Below are positions 5,804 through 7,441 of a stretch of DNA of 7,441 nucleotides, one piece after another; position 1 is the first letter of the stretch, and every line of letters starts with the position of its first letter. This stretch comes from a bacterium (lineage in GTDB: Bacteria; Vulcanimicrobiota; Xenobia; RGZZ01): positions 1 through 7,441 of the forward strand of contig JAJXVI010000104.1 in the NCBI GenBank assembly GCA_021782195.1, written 5' to 3'. The position numbers were made by a program, and so were the translations under genes. The notes beneath the pieces were generated by a model. It worked only from the letters and a program-made list of their open reading frames with translations. It was not told where the DNA came from and made no database searches.

Positions 5804-6502
5804 CTACGCCTTTACAGAATTCTTGACGATGACCAGTCCGTTGACTGGCCCGGGCACGGAGCCTTTGACGAGGATCAGGTTGCGGGGGAGGTCGACCCGC
5901 ACGATCGTCAGGCCCTGTGCCGTTACGCGTACGTTGCCGAGATGGCCGGGCTTTCTTGTGCCACGCAGCGTGCGAGCGGCGTCAGTGGAACCCGAGGACG
6001 CCGGCTGCCGATGGGTCATCGACCCGTGGCTTCGAGGGCCGCCGCCAAAACGGTGGCGCTTGATGCCACCCTGGAAGCCCTTTCCTTTTGACGTGCCGAC
6101 AACGTCAACGCGGTCGCCTTCGGCAAATATCTGCACCGTGATTTCCTGTCCGAGCTGGTAGGAGTCACTGTTGTCGAAGTTGACCTCGCGGAGCACGCGA
6201 CTGGGGCGGACGCCCTGCTTCTTGAAGTAGCCGGCGAGCGGTCGGGCCAGTTTGCCTCGCGCACGGCCCTTCTTGTTCGCGACCCGTTCCTTGACGTCAC
6301 CGAGGCCGAGTTGCAGGGAGCGATAGCCATCGCGTTCCTGCGTACGGAGCCGAGTGATGACGCAGGGGCCAGCTTCGATGACCGTCACGGGAACGGCGGT
6401 GCCTGATTCCCCGAGGATCTGCGTCATACCAATCTTTTTGCCCAGGATGCCTCTGTTGGGCCGCATTTTCTGGGTGTTTGACGAACCGTCTGTGTTTGCC
6501 AC
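5804..6502 (-). CDS. rplC: 50S ribosomal protein L3
   Basis: L3 is an early assembly protein whose long loop approaches the peptidyl transferase centre. The core motif GILGKKIGMTQIL is clear, followed by PVTVIEAGPCVITRLRT, GTSKGKGFQGGIKRHRFGGG and the central-loop region QPASSGSTDAARTLRGTRKPGHLGNVRVT. I choose the GTG at 6502 (232 residues). An AGGAGG (6507-6512) lies 4 nt before it, and no ribosome site precedes either the ATG at 6532 (10 residues longer) or the ATG at 6466 (12 residues shorter). The GTG adds about 17 residues before the conserved GILGKK. The 4-nt spacing is tight, so the start is less sure than the identity. A spacer of about 246 nt separates it from rpsJ. Confidence 0.93.
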   Translation of the reverse strand: MANTDGSSNTQKMRPNRGILGKKIGMTQILGESGTAVPVTVIEAGPCVITRLRTQERDGYRSLQLGLGDVKERVANKKGRARGKLARPLAGYFKKQGVRPSRVLREVNFDNSDSYQLGQEITVQIFAEGDRVDVVGTSKGKGFQGGIKRHRFGGGPRSHGSMTHRQPASSGSTDAARTLRGTRKPGHLGNVRVTAQGLTIVRVDLPRNLILVKGSVPGPVNGLVIVKNSVKA

Positions 6503-6506
6503 TTTG

Positions 6507-6512
6507 CCTCCT
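6507..6512 (-). promoter_or_regulatory. Shine-Dalgarno deciding the rplC start
   Basis: AGGAGG on the transcript strand lies 4 nt before a GTG at 6502. It is the only good ribosome site near the L3 N-terminus and would be inside the coding region if the ATG at 6532 were used. The short spacing is the one reservation. Confidence 0.6.
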
Positions 6513-6567
6513 AGATGCGAAAACCGTCGCATGTGCCGTTTCGCGGTTGATGCGCTTACGGCGGGTG

Positions 6568-6586
6568 GGTGGTCGTGAGGACCACC
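6568..6586 (-). other. Stem-loop in rpsJ-rplC spacer
   Basis: The 7-bp perfect inverted repeat GGTGGTC / GACCACC has a 5-nt loop and lies about 55 nt upstream of the rplC Shine-Dalgarno. No T-run follows on the transcript strand. The surrounding 246-nt spacer also holds a weaker imperfect repeat just after rpsJ (CACCTGGC at 6694-6701 with GCCAGGGTG at 6721-6729) and no credible gene. Confidence 0.45.
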
Positions 6587-6748
6587 GCGTGCAGGCAGCG
6601 TCCGGTCGGCGCCTCACGGAGAGGACGACGGGGGAGGTCCCCGATACCAACCACTTTTGCCTTGCTGTAGCGTTGTGAGCTGGTTGTGCGTGCCACCTGG
6701 CCTGACGTGGGGCTTGAGGTGCCAGGGTGACCGTACGTTACGCTCGAC

Positions 6749-7060
6749 TCAGCCTTTGATTTCGATGTCCACGCCTGCGGGCAGGCTCATATTCATGAGC
6801 GACTCGATTGTCTTCTGTGCAGGGTCAAAGTAGATGTCGATGAGTCGCTTGTGGGTGCGGATCTCGAAGTGCTCGCGAGACTTCTTGTCAACGTGCGGCG
6901 AGCGCAGTACACACCAGATGTTCTTCTCGGTGGGAAGTGGAACTGGACCGGAGATGTTTGCACCGGTCTTGCGGGCGATGTCGACAATCTTTTCCGAGGC
7001 CTTGTCATGTTCGTCACCTATCCAAGGAAAAATACCAAACATCTCCTTTTTGTAGTCCAC
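6749..7060 (-). CDS. rpsJ: 30S ribosomal protein S10 with divergent N-terminus
   Basis: S10 is a small-subunit head protein and, as NusE, a partner of NusB in transcription antitermination. Residues from [15 protein letters not shown] onward are plainly S10: [41 protein letters not shown] and the final [12 protein letters not shown] choose the GTG at 7060, because GGGAGG (7068-7073) sits 7 nt upstream and the resulting 103 residues equal the family length. The ATG at 7042 has its AAGGAG directly adjacent, too close to work, and the GTG at 7129 lies in a hairpin. The odd part is residues 1-18. The usual first strand (IRIRLKAFDHRLLD-like) is replaced by [18 protein letters not shown], encoded by AT-rich DNA. 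It may be real divergence, local replacement or a sequence error. Confidence 0.92.
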   Translation of the reverse strand: MDYKKEMFGIFPWIGDEHDKASEKIVDIARKTGANISGPVPLPTEKNIWCVLRSPHVDKKSREHFEIRTHKRLIDIYFDPAQKTIESLMNMSLPAGVDIEIKG

Positions 7061-7067
7061 GGTGTAT

Positions 7068-7073
7068 CCTCCC
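7068..7073 (-). promoter_or_regulatory. Shine-Dalgarno deciding the rpsJ start
   Basis: GGGAGG on the transcript strand lies 7 nt before the GTG at 7060. It gives an S10 of standard length and argues against both the internal ATG at 7042 and the upstream GTG at 7129. Confidence 0.75.
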
Positions 7074-7124
7074 TGTTGGCGCGACGGGCTCTGGTCGGAG
7101 TGCGCCTTGATGCGGTAACGGGGC

Positions 7125-7154
7125 GGCACGCAGCGCGACCGTGCGCTGCGTGCC
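7125..7154 (-). other. Perfect 12-bp stem-loop between tuf and rpsJ
   Basis: GGCACGCAGCGC and GCGCTGCGTGCC form a perfect 12-bp GC-rich stem with a 6-nt loop, starting 7 nt after the tuf stop on the transcript strand. No T-run follows, so it is not a textbook intrinsic terminator. It may still attenuate read-through, protect the tuf 3' end or mark an RNase processing site between the str-type and S10 parts of the cluster. It is the longest perfect inverted repeat I found in the window. Confidence 0.65.
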
Positions 7155-7161
7155 AGCCGGA

Positions 7162-7441
7162 CTACGCGATAATGCCGGTAACGACGCCTGCGCCGACGGT
7201 GCGGCCGCCTTCGCGGATTGCGAAGCGGAGGCCCTCTTCCATGGCGATGGGCTGGATCAGTTTGACGTTGATCTTGACGTTGTCACCAGGCATCACCATT
7301 TCGACTCCCTCAGGCAGGGTGATCGATCCGGTGACGTCGGTCGTGCGGAAATAGAACTGCGGGCGGTAGTTGTTGAAGAAGGGCGTATGACGGCCGCCTT
7401 CGTCCTTGCTCAGCACATACACTTCGGCAGTGAATCCGGTG
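7162..7441 (-). CDS. tuf: Elongation factor Tu, C-terminal part (partial)
   Basis: EF-Tu is the GTPase that carries aminoacyl-tRNA to the ribosomal A site. Only the last 92 residues are in the window, and the reading frame runs off the right edge. They cover domain [59 protein letters not shown] and [20 protein letters not shown], all near-canonical and including the segment that contacts the tRNA T stem. The stop is TAG. Its position directly before rpsJ is the common str-S10 arrangement. The GTPase domain is not visible, so completeness cannot be judged. Confidence 0.97.
   Translation of the reverse strand, partial: TGFTAEVYVLSKDEGGRHTPFFNNYRPQFYFRTTDVTGSITLPEGVEMVMPGDNVKINVKLIQPIAMEEGLRFAIREGGRTVGAGVVTGIIA

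Noticed and set aside
7074..7129. S10 starting at the GTG at 7129, whose extra segment has a weakly S10-like RYRIKAH.
   Set aside because: The start codon lies inside the 12-bp hairpin, there is no Shine-Dalgarno, and the protein would be too long with the resemblance in the wrong place.
7125..7154. Intrinsic terminator after tuf.
   Set aside because: The stem is strong, but the transcript continues with GC-rich sequence and no U-run, so a simple terminator call is not supported.
1..7441. Mobile elements, CRISPR arrays, toxin or defence genes, attachment sites.
   Set aside because: None visible: gene order is the unbroken bacterial S10-spc order and no dispersed or spacer-type repeats were found.

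Overview
This window is a segment of a bacterial tuf-S10-spc ribosomal protein cluster, with every gene on the minus strand. In transcription order (right to left) the genes are: tuf (EF-Tu, 3' part only), rpsJ (S10), rplC (L3), rplD (L4), rplW (L23), rplB (L2), rpsS (S19), rplV (L22), rpsC (S3), rplP (L16), rpmC (L29), rpsQ (S17), rplN (L14) and rplX (L24). This is the classical bacterial order with no gene missing and no foreign gene inserted. The products are ribosomal proteins plus the elongation factor that delivers aminoacyl-tRNA, so the transcript is expected to supply ribosome assembly in a coordinated way.

The organism is a bacterium with moderately high GC and strong AGGAGG-type Shine-Dalgarno sites before most genes. 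The protein sequences (an L24 with four cysteines, L2 with HGGGEAR, tuf directly before rpsJ) fit Terrabacteria-type lineages such as Chloroflexota or relatives. That placement is a low-confidence impression; no search was run.

Two kinds of gene junction alternate. Tightly coupled pairs are L4/L23 (4-nt ATGA overlap), L22/S3 (1-nt TAATG overlap), L29/S17 (4-nt ATGA overlap), L16/L29 (11-nt overlap), L3/L4 (13-nt gap) and S3/L16 (18-nt gap). The other junctions have unusually long spacers for this operon: tuf-rpsJ about 101 nt, rpsJ-rplC about 246, rplW-rplB 149, rplB-rpsS 145, rpsS-rplV 112, rpsQ-rplN 81 and rplN-rplX 352. Most of these hold GC-rich inverted repeats that would fold into stem-loops in the transcript. 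None has a terminator U-tract.

The most unusual items are: (1) a perfect 15-bp tandem repeat (4.2 copies) that encodes an AGAVE repeat tail on L16 and also forms the translation-initiation region of rpmC; (2) an S10 whose normally near-universal first strand is replaced by an unrelated, AT-rich-coded segment; (3) the recurring intercistronic hairpins, several with A/C-rich six-nucleotide loops on the transcript strand; and (4) the 352-nt spacer between rplN and rplX. Apart from these, the window is ordinary housekeeping DNA. No mobile element, CRISPR array, tRNA or rRNA was seen.
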